The notes under the pieces were generated by a model, which made no database searches, had not been told where the DNA came from, and saw only the letters and a program-made list of their open reading frames with translations. Source: 2-12-FULL-35-15 sp036386835 (lineage in GTDB: Bacteria > Bacteroidota > Bacteroidia > 2-12-FULL-35-15). Taken from it: DNA of 64,000 nucleotides. This document shows, piece by piece, positions 43,687-53,675 of this stretch. Location: contig DASVUX010000051.1 of assembly GCA_036386835.1 (NCBI GenBank), positions 34,797-98,796 on the forward strand, read 5' to 3'. Made by a program: the position numbers and the translations under genes. Numbering within the stretch: position 1 is the first letter of the stretch; each line of letters begins with the position of its first letter.

Positions 43687-45465
43687 ATGAAAAAAAAATT
43701 ACTTAACTGTTTCCTTGTCGTATTTTCTGCAGCCTTTTCCCAGGTGAGCGCACAAACCGAAGGCACAAAAATACATTTCAATTCATCCATGAGCCAGCAC
43801 TTTAACCGCAGCCAGGCATCCTCGGCAGGCACTGAACGCACTGCTGCGTGCGGTACGGACACAATTCTTTACCCTTACCTGAAGGAGCTTGTGATCCCGT
43901 CTGCGGATAGTTTTTTTATTGATGCAATGGTAGGCAGTGTACGTACTGCTTCACAGGCGTATCTGAATTCAAGCCCTGTAAATGTAGTAGGGCTCCAGTT
44001 TTGGGGTTATGCATACTCAACCGCTCCGAACTTCGCACAGGTGCTTCCTGTTAAAGCTTATTTATATAGCGTTGATGCGTTTAACATGCCTGTAAGTGTA
44101 ATAGATTCCGGTATTGTGAATGTAACAGGAACAGAAAACTTCTATTCAGCAACATTTACAAATCCACATGTAGTAAGCGGTAATTTTGCTGTTGCTGTAA
44201 GAAGCAACATTAACGACACACTTGCAGTAGTAACAAACAATGCAGGAACCCCTACACAAACTCCTGATTACAGCGAAAGCCTTGGATGGAGAAGATTTGG
44301 GTCCGGCACATGGAACACCACATTATCTTTTTTCGGACAGGACCTTGAATACATGATATTCCCGATCGTTAATTATTCCCTTACATCTACATTCACGGCA
44401 TCCGACAACAATGTATGCGCAGGAACAACGGTAAATTTCACCAACACATCACCATCAGCGGCATTATTAAGCAACCGTGCTTTCAACCTGCTTGCTTTTG
44501 ATGATTACTGGGGTGGCTTATCTGATTCAAGCGTAACATGGAATTTTGGAGACAGCCCTGCCTGGACTACTGCAATGAATGCTTCACATACATATAATAC
44601 TCCGGGTACATATACGGCACGTCTTGCCTCAGAAATGGCAGGTTATTACACTACATGCACTGATACGGCTTCGGCTATGATCATGGTAAACCCTGTGTAT
44701 AATACAACTTCTTCGGCTGCTATCTGTACAGGTGAAACATACTCTTTCGGAACACAGAGCCCCGGCACTGCAGGCACCTATACTGAAACATTTCAGAGTA
44801 TCAGCGGATGTGACTCTACCGTAATTCTTACTTTAAGTGAAAATCCTGTTTACAACAATACCGTTGCAGCTACTATTTGCAATGGCAGCAATTACACTTT
44901 CGGAACGCAGACCCTTTCCACTCCCGGAACCTACAACGAAACCTTTCAGTCAGTATCAGGCTGCGATTCAATTGTAGCCTTAACACTTACAGTAAATACG
45001 GTGGATACCTCCGTAACAGTTTCATCTGCTTCGATCATGGCCAATGCAACTGGGGCTTCATTCATGTGGATCGACTGTAACAACAGCAATTCACCGATTG
45101 CAGGAGAAACTTCAGATACATTCTCTCCTATGACTGATGGCGATTATGCGGTTGTTGTTACTCAAGGCTCTTGCTCTGACACTTCTGCCTGCATCAATTT
45201 CCTTATTAGTGGAATCAATGTCTTATCGGATAAATTTAATGTTTCCGTTTTCCCGAACCCGTTTACTGAACAGGTAACAATCAACAGCGGGAACACAGTT
45301 CCTCAGCAGATAATTATTACGAATATTTTAGGAGAAGTTGTAATGAATATCCGCCCTTCATCTTTTTCTACTACTGTTAATACTTCTTCGCTTGCCGATG
45401 CTGTTTACTTTGTAAACATCATTAATGGCCAGTATTCAAAAGCTTTAAAAATCAGCAAGAAGTAG
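43687..45465 (+). CDS. T9SS sorting-domain surface protein with PKD-like domain and internal repeats
   Basis: 592 residues. Signal peptide KKLLNCFLVVFSAAFSQVSA. A beta-sandwich domain follows to about 230, then a PKD-like domain (about 235-335: FTASDNNVCAGTTVNFTNTS, VTWNFGDSPAWTTAMNASHT). Two tandem repeats of about 45-50 residues come next, each of the form NPVYN.T...ICxGxxYxFGTQ...GCDS. The T9SS tail is about 515-592 (FNVSVFPNPFTEQVTINSGN to ALKISKK). Exported by T9SS to the surface; ligand unknown. Confidence 0.88.
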   Translation: MKKKLLNCFLVVFSAAFSQVSAQTEGTKIHFNSSMSQHFNRSQASSAGTERTAACGTDTILYPYLKELVIPSADSFFIDAMVGSVRTASQAYLNSSPVNVVGLQFWGYAYSTAPNFAQVLPVKAYLYSVDAFNMPVSVIDSGIVNVTGTENFYSATFTNPHVVSGNFAVAVRSNINDTLAVVTNNAGTPTQTPDYSESLGWRRFGSGTWNTTLSFFGQDLEYMIFPIVNYSLTSTFTASDNNVCAGTTVNFTNTSPSAALLSNRAFNLLAFDDYWGGLSDSSVTWNFGDSPAWTTAMNASHTYNTPGTYTARLASEMAGYYTTCTDTASAMIMVNPVYNTTSSAAICTGETYSFGTQSPGTAGTYTETFQSISGCDSTVILTLSENPVYNNTVAATICNGSNYTFGTQTLSTPGTYNETFQSVSGCDSIVALTLTVNTVDTSVTVSSASIMANATGASFMWIDCNNSNSPIAGETSDTFSPMTDGDYAVVVTQGSCSDTSACINFLISGINVLSDKFNVSVFPNPFTEQVTINSGNTVPQQIIITNILGEVVMNIRPSSFSTTVNTSSLADAVYFVNIINGQYSKALKISKK

Positions 45466-45483
45466 TTTTCATAATTATTGTTT

Positions 45484-45513
45484 AAAAGAGCCGGGCATTT
45501 GTCCGGCTCTTTT
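45484..45513 (+). terminator. Terminator after the PKD-like T9SS gene
   Basis: AAAAGAGCCGG / CCGGCTCTTTT, 11-bp perfect stem with an 8-nt loop. Confidence 0.9.
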
Positions 45514-45555
45514 GTTTAACAGTAAATATTATCTTAGCATTCCAAACTGTTAAGC

Positions 45556-47694
45556 ATGAAAAGTACTCTTCTCAACCGCCTCCTGGTGATTATCCCTGTA
45601 GTATTGATCCCTTTGATCATCAGCGGGAAGACTATTGATCCTGCACTCCTGCCAAAATTCATGGCATTCAGCATTTATCTCTTATTTTTCGGAGCGCTTA
45701 TTTTATACAGGTGCTTTTTTAGCCCATCCACCCCGAAGGTTAACATCCTACAAAACTTTCTTTTCCTTGTGTTCACGGGATTTATAATTTCCGCAGCGCT
45801 GTCGCTTCTGCAAAGCCGGAATCCGGCGGATGGCATTTTCGAACTGCTGAAACATTCCTCTTTTCTGATCTTTCTCATGTTTACGGTGATATATTTCCAG
45901 GATGATGATAAACTGATTAATACCACCTGTAAGGCTACTGCAGTCCTCTCGGCCGCTATTACTGTTATCGGATTGTGCCAATTTGCAAAGCTTGTATCTT
46001 CAGGCGTATCACACAATGCTACTTATCAGGTTGATGCAACATTCGCCAACAGGAACCTCTTTGCCGAAGTGCTGCTGATGAGCCTTCCTTTTATTCTGTA
46101 CGGATCGATAAAGTTCAGGGGTGGATGGAGATATATTTGCCATGCAGTAGCAGCAGGATCCCTTTTCCTTATCACGGTTACGCTGTCCCGTGCCGTATGG
46201 CTTGGATTTACCGTTGCTGCCGTTGCCACTTTAGCGGCCTGGCTCCTTTTCAGCTATAAAAAAAAGGACCCCGGGGTTCACTATAGTTTTAAAAACCTGC
46301 TGCTGCCCCTGCTCATACTTTCCGTGTCCGTATTATCTGCTGTGTTTTTTTATTCCCGGGCCGATTCTGGTGAGACATTCTCAAAACAGATCAGCTCGAT
46401 ATCAAACCTGAAATTCGGTGGTGCCAATGAGCGCCTTGAACTGTGGAGAAAATCCATAAGCCTTTTCAGGGAACAGCCTCTTACAGGGATCGGGCTGGCT
46501 TCATGGAAAATTGATGTCCTCAGGTATAATGTTTCCGGCACAAAACAGGAAGATGCAGAAACATTTTATCAGTATCCCCACAATGATTTTATTATGACGG
46601 CAGCCGAAACAGGGGTCTTCGGCTTCATGCTTTACACGCTTCTTTTTATCACCATTCTTTATTATATAACAGTAATACTGAAACGAACAGGCAGGGAAGA
46701 ACACACATTTTACCTGTTATCGTTCTTCGGTGTTATTGCCTACGGTGTTATTTCCCTGTTCAGCTTCCCGAAAGAAAGGATCGAGCAAAACATTCTGCTG
46801 ATGCTGCTTTTCTGTATCATCATCCTTCGATACAATAAATTAAGGAAAGAAGGATCGGACGTGTCACAAGGCAATAAACCAATGGCGGTAATATTAATCA
46901 CTGTTTGCCTGGTGCTTATTTCCGCCTCTGTCTTTATAACTAAGGAAAGGATCCGGTCTGACCTGCATACGTTAAAAGCGCTGGACGCTAAAAAAAGGAA
47001 GAATTGGGAAAAGGTGATCTCTGAGATCGATCTCGCCCTGTCCCCATATTATCAGCTGGATCCGATGAGCACTCCCCTGCTCTGGTACCGTGGTACCGCA
47101 AATTTTAATCTTAACCGGAATGAAAAGGCATTGGAGGATTTTGAAAATGCCGGCAAACTGAATCCATATCACATTCATATCCTAAACAACGCAGGGACCT
47201 GTTATGAGTTAAAGGGAGATCATTTAAAGGCTATTGAATGCTATAACAAAGCCATTGCACTGAACCCTGCCATGGAAGAGGCGATTTTAAACCTCGCTGC
47301 AAGCTATTACAATGCCGGGATGAAAGAAGAAGCTTATGATGCCCTCAGAAAATGTGAGGCCGGCATCTCCGGGGAAAGATATACTACCAGTCTTCGGTTT
47401 ATTCTTAAGGATAAATTCGGAGTAATAAGTACATCCGTACATTCAGGAAAACTTCCGGCCCGTTTAAAACAGGACCAGGCAACCTGGAAATCGCGGAAAC
47501 TTAAGTTCTCAAAATTAAATACGGATGAATTTGAGAACCTCTATAAAAGTACCGTGCTTTCCAGGATCAATCACATCGCCAGCGATAATTCATGGCTTCA
47601 CCGCCTTCATGAAAAATCCATACAAAACAGGATCAGCCTTGAAGAACAAATCTTCATTGATGCCTATTTCCTGGAGCACAAAATTAAACTTTGA
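45556..47694 (+). CDS. O-antigen ligase-family membrane protein with TPR domain
   Basis: 712 residues. About 11 membrane segments to residue 475, with a Wzy_C/WaaL-like region: the loop AFADSGETF.. to NERLELWRKSISLFREQPLTGIGLASWK and the motif QYPHNDFIMTAAETGVFGFML. These are hallmarks of O-antigen ligases and related polymerases. The C-terminal part (about 500-620) has TPR repeats (ALEDFENAGKLNPYHIHILN, KAIECYNKAIALNPAMEEAI). It may join or polymerise glycans at the envelope, or be an O-glycosyltransferase; I cannot decide. It lies among T9SS cargo genes. Confidence 0.8.
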   Translation: MKSTLLNRLLVIIPVVLIPLIISGKTIDPALLPKFMAFSIYLLFFGALILYRCFFSPSTPKVNILQNFLFLVFTGFIISAALSLLQSRNPADGIFELLKHSSFLIFLMFTVIYFQDDDKLINTTCKATAVLSAAITVIGLCQFAKLVSSGVSHNATYQVDATFANRNLFAEVLLMSLPFILYGSIKFRGGWRYICHAVAAGSLFLITVTLSRAVWLGFTVAAVATLAAWLLFSYKKKDPGVHYSFKNLLLPLLILSVSVLSAVFFYSRADSGETFSKQISSISNLKFGGANERLELWRKSISLFREQPLTGIGLASWKIDVLRYNVSGTKQEDAETFYQYPHNDFIMTAAETGVFGFMLYTLLFITILYYITVILKRTGREEHTFYLLSFFGVIAYGVISLFSFPKERIEQNILLMLLFCIIILRYNKLRKEGSDVSQGNKPMAVILITVCLVLISASVFITKERIRSDLHTLKALDAKKRKNWEKVISEIDLALSPYYQLDPMSTPLLWYRGTANFNLNRNEKALEDFENAGKLNPYHIHILNNAGTCYELKGDHLKAIECYNKAIALNPAMEEAILNLAASYYNAGMKEEAYDALRKCEAGISGERYTTSLRFILKDKFGVISTSVHSGKLPARLKQDQATWKSRKLKFSKLNTDEFENLYKSTVLSRINHIASDNSWLHRLHEKSIQNRISLEEQIFIDAYFLEHKIKL

Positions 47695-47744
47695 ATTAAT
47701 AGAAATATGGTTTAATTTAGCTTGGTAACTTTAAATTGAACCAT

Positions 47745-48404
47745 ATGAAAAAAAACTACTTCCACTTTTTATTATTTACTTTATTTTTTAGTGCCGGACT
47801 TTTTAACACTGCCCAGGCGCAGTCGATCGTATCGGTTACACCGGATTCTGCAATGCAGGGACAAACACTTTCTGTCGTGATCACGGGAAGCGCCACAAGC
47901 TTTGGCCAGGGCACAGCTACCACCCAGGCATGGCTCTCACAGGGCATGGACATCATCGCGCCCAACTCGGTTGTTGAATTAAATTCAACCCAGCTCCTTG
48001 TGAACTTTACCATACCGGTAACGTCATCAACAGGCTTATATGACCTGAATACCTATAACGGAACTGACGGCCTGCTTACACTTGCAAATGGTTTTAAAAT
48101 TAACACAATAGCCACGGGAATTAGCGGAGATTTGAAAAACGAAGTGAGCGGACTCGCCTATCCTAATCCATTTGCAAACGAACTGAAACTGCGGTACACA
48201 CTCAGCAAACAGGCATTGGTGCAGGTTTCATTATACGACATAAGCGGAAGACAGCTTTTTGTTTCCGGGGCTGAGCAGGTTTCACCGGGAGAACAGCTGT
48301 ATGAAATAGGCAGCGAATACCTCGACCTTCCATCAGGAATCTATTTTGTCCGGCTCAGTGCAGACGGCCAGGACTACAATTATAAAGTTGTTAAGCGCAA
48401 CTAA
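47745..48404 (+). CDS. Small T9SS sorting-domain protein with IPT/TIG-like domain
   Basis: 219 residues from ATG 47745 (longer frame from TTG 47736). Signal peptide NYFHFLLFTLFFSAGLFNTA to AQAQ. The central SIVSVTPDSAMQGQTLSVVI resembles an IPT/TIG beta-sandwich domain. The T9SS tail starts at GLAYPNPFANELKLRYTLSK and ends YKVVKRN. Secreted and probably surface-bound. Followed by a terminator. Confidence 0.85.
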   Translation: MKKNYFHFLLFTLFFSAGLFNTAQAQSIVSVTPDSAMQGQTLSVVITGSATSFGQGTATTQAWLSQGMDIIAPNSVVELNSTQLLVNFTIPVTSSTGLYDLNTYNGTDGLLTLANGFKINTIATGISGDLKNEVSGLAYPNPFANELKLRYTLSKQALVQVSLYDISGRQLFVSGAEQVSPGEQLYEIGSEYLDLPSGIYFVRLSADGQDYNYKVVKRN

Positions 48405-48411
48405 GCACCTC

Positions 48412-48442
48412 AGATCCGATGATAATTCATCGGATCTTTTTT
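48412..48442 (+). terminator. Terminator after the IPT-like T9SS gene
   Basis: AGATCCGATGA and TCATCGGATCT pair with a short loop, then T8. It overlaps the upstream end of the longest reading frame of the next gene, which argues against that start. Confidence 0.9.
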
Positions 48443-48526
48443 TTCAGCAGTCTAAATATTAACACCCGGGCGGGGTTGCGTTTTTTTTCAGTATGTTTGA
48501 GAGAACATTTACCCCTTGCCTTTTCA

Positions 48527-50704
48527 TTGAGACTGCTCATCACTGCAATATTAATGCTTGCTTCCCTGTCGGACTTTTCCCGTACCTGGAATGACAGCCT
48601 GTGGCGCAACTGGAAGAACACAAAGCTTCCCGACAGCGTACGCCTTGCTTCCATCCAGTCGCTGATCTACAAATACTACGCGCTTTACGATAACGACAGC
48701 ACGATCATCCTTACACAGCTCCAGCTTGACCTGGCTTTAAAAACAGGCAACAAAAGGTCCCAGGCGCAGGCTTTGCTCACCCAGGGGCAAGCCTGTTACG
48801 GCAAGGGCGAGAACATGAAAGCGATAGAACTGGAGAGGAAAAGCTATAAGGCTTATGAAGAGATAAAGGATAAGCTTGGAATGGGAAACGTGCTTTGTAA
48901 TCTCGGCAACGTATTCCTTGAAATGGGAAATTTCGCAGATGCCGTTGACCATTATACGCAAAGCATGAAGGTGGCGGAAGCGAACGGGAACAAGAATCTT
49001 GTAGCTGCCAACCTTGCTAATTTAAGCATCATCGCTTTCAGCCAGGCTGATTATAAAAAAGCGATGGAGTACAATGCCAGGAACCTTAAGATAAATGAAG
49101 AGCTCGGGGATAAATACGCCTTAAGCTATTCTTACCGGAACATCGGGAAGGTCCATGAAGTGAAGCATGAATATCTCAAAGCCATTCATGCATTCAGCAA
49201 AGCCTATAAGTACAGCGAGGAATCCAATGATGAGAACGGGATGGGATATTGCCTTAATTACCTCGGTGCCGTTTATCACGGGATGAAAGAATACAACAAG
49301 GCTGAAGACTACTTCACACGAAGCCTCGCCATCGCGGAGAAGCATAAGGATACCTACAGCATTTCAGAAAACCTGAACCATATCGGCAACTGTCATATTG
49401 AGAAAAAGGAATACGCAAAAGCGCTCGATTTCTGCAAGAGGGCTTATGCGATTGCATCTAAAACAGAACTGGTCCTCCTGCAGAGGGATGCAGCCTTGTC
49501 GCTCTACAAAATCTACAGGCTGACAGGTAAGTACCGTGAATCGCTCCTGATGCATGAAGAATACAGCAATATTAAAGACACCATCCTGAGTGAAGAGAAC
49601 CGTAAAGGCGTGCTTAAAAAGGAGATCCAGTACAAGTATGATAAGCAGGCATTGTCCGACAGCCTGTCATTTATCCAGAAGCAACAGCTGAATGAGATAG
49701 AACATGAGGCGCAGCTTAGCAACGAAAAGAACCAGCGGTACATTTTGTACGGAGGGCTTTTCTTTGCCGTGGTCCTTGGCGCGGTTTCTTTCAGGGGTTA
49801 CCAGCGAAAGAAACATGATAACGAGATCATCAGCTCGCAGAAAAAACTCGTAGAGCATCAGAAAGATATTGTTGAAGAAAAGCAAAAGGAGATCATTGAT
49901 TCCATTTCGTATGCAAAGCGGATCCAGGATGCCATACTTCCGCCTCCGGACGCTATTCAAAAATACCTGCCGGAATCTTTTGTTTACTATAAACCGAAGG
50001 ATATTGTCGCAGGTGATTTTTACTGGATGGAGATTGTCAGCGGGGAAAATGCAAACTTGGGAATGAAGGATAGCGGTAAAAAAATGATAAGTGAGGCCTC
50101 TTCAATGATATTTATCGCGGCTGCTGATTGCACCGGGCATGGGGTTCCGGGCGCTATGGTTTCGGTGGTCTGCAGCAATGCGTTAAACAGGTCCGTGAAA
50201 GAATTCGGACTGCGCGATCCTGCGGGGATCCTCAACAAGACGCGTGAGCTTGTGATCGAAACATTCAACAAGAGTGAAAAAGAAGTAAAGGATGGAATGG
50301 ACATTTCGCTTTGCTGCATACCTTACCCGGTGAATAATGAAATGACAATTAAATGGGCGGGTGCAAATAACCCTTTGTGGATCATCAATGCTCAAAGGGA
50401 ACTAACGGAGATAAAGCCCGACAAGCAGCCGATCGGGTATTTTGAAGACATCCATTCGTTCACCACACATACAATCAAGATCACTAAAGGCGATACACTT
50501 TACCTGTTCACCGATGGCTTCCAGGACCAGTTCGGGGAAGCAAGCAATAAGAAATTCAAATCGGCACAGATGCGGAAATTGTTTTTATCGGTACAGGATA
50601 AAAATATGCCGGAACAGAAAGACATAATTGAAAAAACCTTTAATGAATGGAGGGGAAATTTTGAGCAGGTGGATGACTTGTGTATTCTCGGGCTGAGACT
50701 TTAA
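48527..50704 (+). CDS. TPR-coiled coil-SpoIIE (PP2C-type) phosphatase
   Basis: About 725 residues from TTG 48527, which gives a signal-like hydrophobic start (RLLITAILMLASL). The frame is open back to ATG 48419, but that lies inside the previous terminator. Six or so TPR repeats fill the first 330 residues (NLGNVFLEMGNFADAVDHYT, ALSYSYRNIGKVHEVKHEYL). A membrane helix follows (YILYGGLFFAVVLGAVSF), a coiled coil (about 30-50 residues), and a SpoIIE phosphatase domain with SYAKRIQDAILPP, GDFYWM, CTGHGVPGAMVS and KQPIG. It probably senses an extracytoplasmic state and dephosphorylates a partner such as an anti-anti-sigma factor. Confidence 0.85.
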   Translation: MRLLITAILMLASLSDFSRTWNDSLWRNWKNTKLPDSVRLASIQSLIYKYYALYDNDSTIILTQLQLDLALKTGNKRSQAQALLTQGQACYGKGENMKAIELERKSYKAYEEIKDKLGMGNVLCNLGNVFLEMGNFADAVDHYTQSMKVAEANGNKNLVAANLANLSIIAFSQADYKKAMEYNARNLKINEELGDKYALSYSYRNIGKVHEVKHEYLKAIHAFSKAYKYSEESNDENGMGYCLNYLGAVYHGMKEYNKAEDYFTRSLAIAEKHKDTYSISENLNHIGNCHIEKKEYAKALDFCKRAYAIASKTELVLLQRDAALSLYKIYRLTGKYRESLLMHEEYSNIKDTILSEENRKGVLKKEIQYKYDKQALSDSLSFIQKQQLNEIEHEAQLSNEKNQRYILYGGLFFAVVLGAVSFRGYQRKKHDNEIISSQKKLVEHQKDIVEEKQKEIIDSISYAKRIQDAILPPPDAIQKYLPESFVYYKPKDIVAGDFYWMEIVSGENANLGMKDSGKKMISEASSMIFIAAADCTGHGVPGAMVSVVCSNALNRSVKEFGLRDPAGILNKTRELVIETFNKSEKEVKDGMDISLCCIPYPVNNEMTIKWAGANNPLWIINAQRELTEIKPDKQPIGYFEDIHSFTTHTIKITKGDTLYLFTDGFQDQFGEASNKKFKSAQMRKLFLSVQDKNMPEQKDIIEKTFNEWRGNFEQVDDLCILGLRL

Positions 50705-50835
50705 CCTCCGGTTAAAGGACGAAGGCAAGAGAATACCATCCCGAAGCATTTCGGGATCTCATGGGGTGAGCACATGACATCAACCCGGGCTGATAATTAA
50801 CCTCCGGTTAGAGGACGAAGGCCAGAGCATACCAT
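50703..50835. repeat. 37-bp direct repeat pair plus hairpin
   Basis: A near-identical copy of a 37-bp unit lies at 50703-50739 and 50799-50835, each starting AACCTCCGGTTA and ending ATACCAT. Between them is an 8-bp stem hairpin ATCCCGAA-GCAT-TTCGGGAT (50738-50757) without a T-run. No gene is seen here. Confidence 0.7.
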
Positions 50836-50887
50836 ATTCAACACGAGAAGAAAGAAGTGAACCGCAGAGTAATAAAGCGCCAACAAA

Positions 50888-51457
50888 ATGAGTGATCCAA
50901 AGCTATACATGATCCTGCTGGGTTGCCGGCCCAAAGGAAGGTTCACCGAGCAGCATGACATTTTTTTCGGGATTGCAGATACATTAAAGAACCTTGTCCC
51001 CTATATAAAGAACTCCTGGCCGGAAGCAAAAGGCAATATCCACATTGATGCCTGGAAGGAAGTAAGCACCCTGAACGGTTACCGCGTCCTGGTCACGGAA
51101 AAAGAGCCAAACAAAAAAGAAGACAGCTCCCTGAAATTATTCTTCATCAACCTTGGCGGATACAGGAAGGACGAGTTTGATGAATTTCATTATAAGATGA
51201 TCATCCCGGCTGCTGATGCCGCAGGCGCAGTTAAAATAGCGAAGGCTACCGCCTTTTATAAAAAATCGGGATTCAAGGGCGCGGCTTCGCATATTGATGA
51301 TAAGTTCGGATTGGATGTGGATGATGTTTATGAGGTCCCTGACATCCTGCCCGAGGAGTTCCGCTCAAAATATAAAATCAGCATCATCACAGATCCTGCA
51401 GCTGAGGAGGATGAGATCCACCTGGGCTATTTACAGCTCTGGAAAATCAAGGATTAA
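50888..51457 (+). CDS. DUF1543 protein
   Basis: 189 residues. Opens KLYMILLGCRPKGRFTEQHD and IFFGIADTLKNLVPYIKNSW, the standard start of DUF1543; a second half repeats a similar fold (LFFINLGGYRKDEFDEFHYK). Function unknown; no catalytic motif recognised. It stands alone between the repeat pair and the XRE-like regulator. Confidence 0.83.
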   Translation: MSDPKLYMILLGCRPKGRFTEQHDIFFGIADTLKNLVPYIKNSWPEAKGNIHIDAWKEVSTLNGYRVLVTEKEPNKKEDSSLKLFFINLGGYRKDEFDEFHYKMIIPAADAAGAVKIAKATAFYKKSGFKGAASHIDDKFGLDVDDVYEVPDILPEEFRSKYKISIITDPAAEEDEIHLGYLQLWKIKD

Positions 51458-51550
51458 AATTCTATGATATAATTGCTGAGTATCGGGTAAGAAGCGATTC
51501 TCATTAAAAAGACTTGTCTTTATAGACAATTACCGTGTGCCAGGTATTTA

Positions 51551-51943
51551 TTATTTCTTCCCCTTTTTCTCCAGCCTTTTTAATTTCTCTTCCTGCAGCC
51601 TGTTCAGCTTCTGAAGGGTTTCGTATTGTTCTTCCAGCGCGTTCAGCTTCCTTTTAAAATCTTTCAGCTCATCACCCATTGCAGAAATAAGATCGGTCTT
51701 CTTTATATACCCGGGCTTGCCGGGTTCCTTCACCACCGGTAAAGCCTGGCTGTAATAGCTGAAGAAATCATGCTCCAGCACCTGGCTGATCTTCTGCAGT
51801 AAAGCTGTATCAATACTCTCTTTTGCGAAGAGCTTATAAACCACATCACGGGTCCGGTTGATCTTTGAAGCAAACTCAATTACAGAATAACGCGACTCTC
51901 CCAGTGTTTCCTTGATCTTCTTACCGATATGTACAATTGCCAT
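51551..51943 (-). CDS. XRE-like helix-turn-helix regulator with coiled coil
   Basis: 130 residues. The N-terminal 65 residues (IGKKIKETLGESRYSVIEFA, SKINRTRDVVYKLFAKESID, LLQKISQVLEHDFF) look like a divergent helix-turn-helix of the XRE type. The last 45 residues are a coiled coil (ELKDFKRKLNALEEQYETLQ). It is divergent from mod with about 116 nt between start codons, so it may regulate the restriction-modification genes; this is inferred from position. It could also be a phage-type repressor remnant. Confidence 0.68.
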   Translation of the reverse strand: MAIVHIGKKIKETLGESRYSVIEFASKINRTRDVVYKLFAKESIDTALLQKISQVLEHDFFSYYSQALPVVKEPGKPGYIKKTDLISAMGDELKDFKRKLNALEEQYETLQKLNRLQEEKLKRLEKKGKK

Positions 51944-52022
51944 GGGACAAAAGTCAGGGTTTTAACCCCTCACACTTTTGAGTAATGTATTTCATTGATA
52001 TACAAGTTGTATTATTTTTTAA

Positions 52023-52030
52023 TACATTTG
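52023..52030 (+). promoter_or_regulatory. Candidate -7 box for mod
   Basis: TACATTTG fits TAnnTTTG and ends 29 nt before the chosen ATG of mod (52060). It supports the internal start over the upstream ATG at 51985, which would lie before it. TTG triplets exist upstream but not at the usual spacing. Confidence 0.4.
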
Positions 52031-52059
52031 AATCACGCAAACCCAGCTTAAACGGAAAA

Positions 52060-53673
52060 ATGCCTACGCTTCAGTGGATTGGAAAGGAAAAGATCATTAA
52101 CCATCATTTTGATGTGCCTTACCGCGTGCTTGAACATAAATACGGGTTTACTGAAAAAGGAGAGCAGTCAGCACAAATAAACAGTGGAAACATGATTATT
52201 CATGGTGACAACCTGGAAGCTTTGAAAGCTCTTCTTCCAAGGTATGAAGGCCAGGTTAAATGCATATATATTGATCCTCCCTATAATACAGGCAATGAAA
52301 ACTGGGTGTATAATGATAATGTAAATAGCCCTAAACTAAAAAAATGGCTGGGACAGGTCGTGGGAAAAGAGAGTGATGACTTCAGCCGTCACGATAAATG
52401 GCTCTGCATGATGTATCCCCGTCTTAAACTCCTTCATAAACTTCTATCGGACGATGGCGCAATATTTATTTCAATAGATGATAATGAAATAGCGAACCTC
52501 AAGCTGGTAATGGACGAAGTTTTCGGAGCTAACAACTTTATTGAAATTTTCTCCTGGTTAAAAACATATTCACCTTCAAATCTCTCTCATAAGAGTAAAA
52601 AATGCCTTGAGTATGTAGTTTGTTATGAGAAAAAAAGAAACAATGTCCGTTACAAAGGCCTCTTTAAAACGAATGAAGCCGATAATCCCCTGATCAAAAG
52701 CAACAACCAGCGAAAAACACTGCGGTTCCCGAAATCCGCAATTACAACAACGCTCAATGAAGATCACTTTTTCAAGGCAGGAACTTATGGGACAAAAATC
52801 AACGAGGTACTTCTTAAAAATGATGTGTGGTTCAGAAATAACCAGTTTGAAGAAGACCTTATACTCGAATCAAAATTTATCTGGACACAGGAAAACCTTA
52901 TAGAGGAGATCTCCAGGAAAACTAAAATTATCTTCAAAGGGAAATCCCTTGCACCGAGGTACGATAAAGCCAATTATGATCCGGAAGTACCCCGTAACCT
53001 GATTGACGCAAATGACCGGGTAGGAACAACGGAAGAAGGAGGAAATGTTCTGAAGGAAATATTCGGCACACGGATATTTGATTATCCGAAAAGCCCCACA
53101 CTTCTTGAGTACATTATAAACTTTATCAGTTCCCCCGATTGCATCATTCTTGATTCCTTTGCCGGCAGCGGCACTACAGCCCAGGCAGTGCTCAATTTAA
53201 ATAAAAAAGACAGCGGCAACCGTAAGTTCATTTTAATCGAAATGGAACCTTATGCAGAAACCATTACCGCGGAAAGAGTAAAACGTGTGGTCAGGGGATA
53301 TGAAAAAGGCGAAGGTTTAGGTGGCAGCTTTGATTACTTTGAACTTGGCGACCCTGTATTTGATGAAGACAATATCCTGAACAAAAACCTTGGAATTGAA
53401 AGAATAAAAGAATACATCTGGTTCAGTGAGACCAGGTCATCTTATACCAGTTCAGGATCCTCATATCTTGGAAAGCACAATGACACGGGAATCTATTTCC
53501 TCTATGATCATTCACAGGCCGTGTCACTTGATTACGACACACTCTCACAGCATCTAAAAGAAAAGGCGGAGCGTTACATAATTTATGCGGACAATTGCCT
53601 GCTTCCGGAAAGCTTTCTCAGCAAATACAATATAGTGTTTAAAAAAATAGCGGGGGATATCACCCGGTTTTAA
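52060..53673 (+). CDS. mod: Type III restriction-modification methyltransferase (Mod)
   Basis: Adenine-N6 methyltransferase that gives sequence specificity to a type III system. 537 residues from ATG 52060, where it opens PTLQWIGKEKIINHHFDVPY like other Mod proteins. The catalytic DPPY motif is residues 72-75 (YIDPPYNTG), and the SAM-binding FAGSG is at 367-371 (DSFAGSGTTAQAV). This is the beta-class order with the target-recognition region in between (about 150-330). res starts 2 nt after its stop. An open frame upstream to ATG 51985 is unlikely. Confidence 0.94.
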   Translation: MPTLQWIGKEKIINHHFDVPYRVLEHKYGFTEKGEQSAQINSGNMIIHGDNLEALKALLPRYEGQVKCIYIDPPYNTGNENWVYNDNVNSPKLKKWLGQVVGKESDDFSRHDKWLCMMYPRLKLLHKLLSDDGAIFISIDDNEIANLKLVMDEVFGANNFIEIFSWLKTYSPSNLSHKSKKCLEYVVCYEKKRNNVRYKGLFKTNEADNPLIKSNNQRKTLRFPKSAITTTLNEDHFFKAGTYGTKINEVLLKNDVWFRNNQFEEDLILESKFIWTQENLIEEISRKTKIIFKGKSLAPRYDKANYDPEVPRNLIDANDRVGTTEEGGNVLKEIFGTRIFDYPKSPTLLEYIINFISSPDCIILDSFAGSGTTAQAVLNLNKKDSGNRKFILIEMEPYAETITAERVKRVVRGYEKGEGLGGSFDYFELGDPVFDEDNILNKNLGIERIKEYIWFSETRSSYTSSGSSYLGKHNDTGIYFLYDHSQAVSLDYDTLSQHLKEKAERYIIYADNCLLPESFLSKYNIVFKKIAGDITRF

Positions 53674-53675
53674 GA

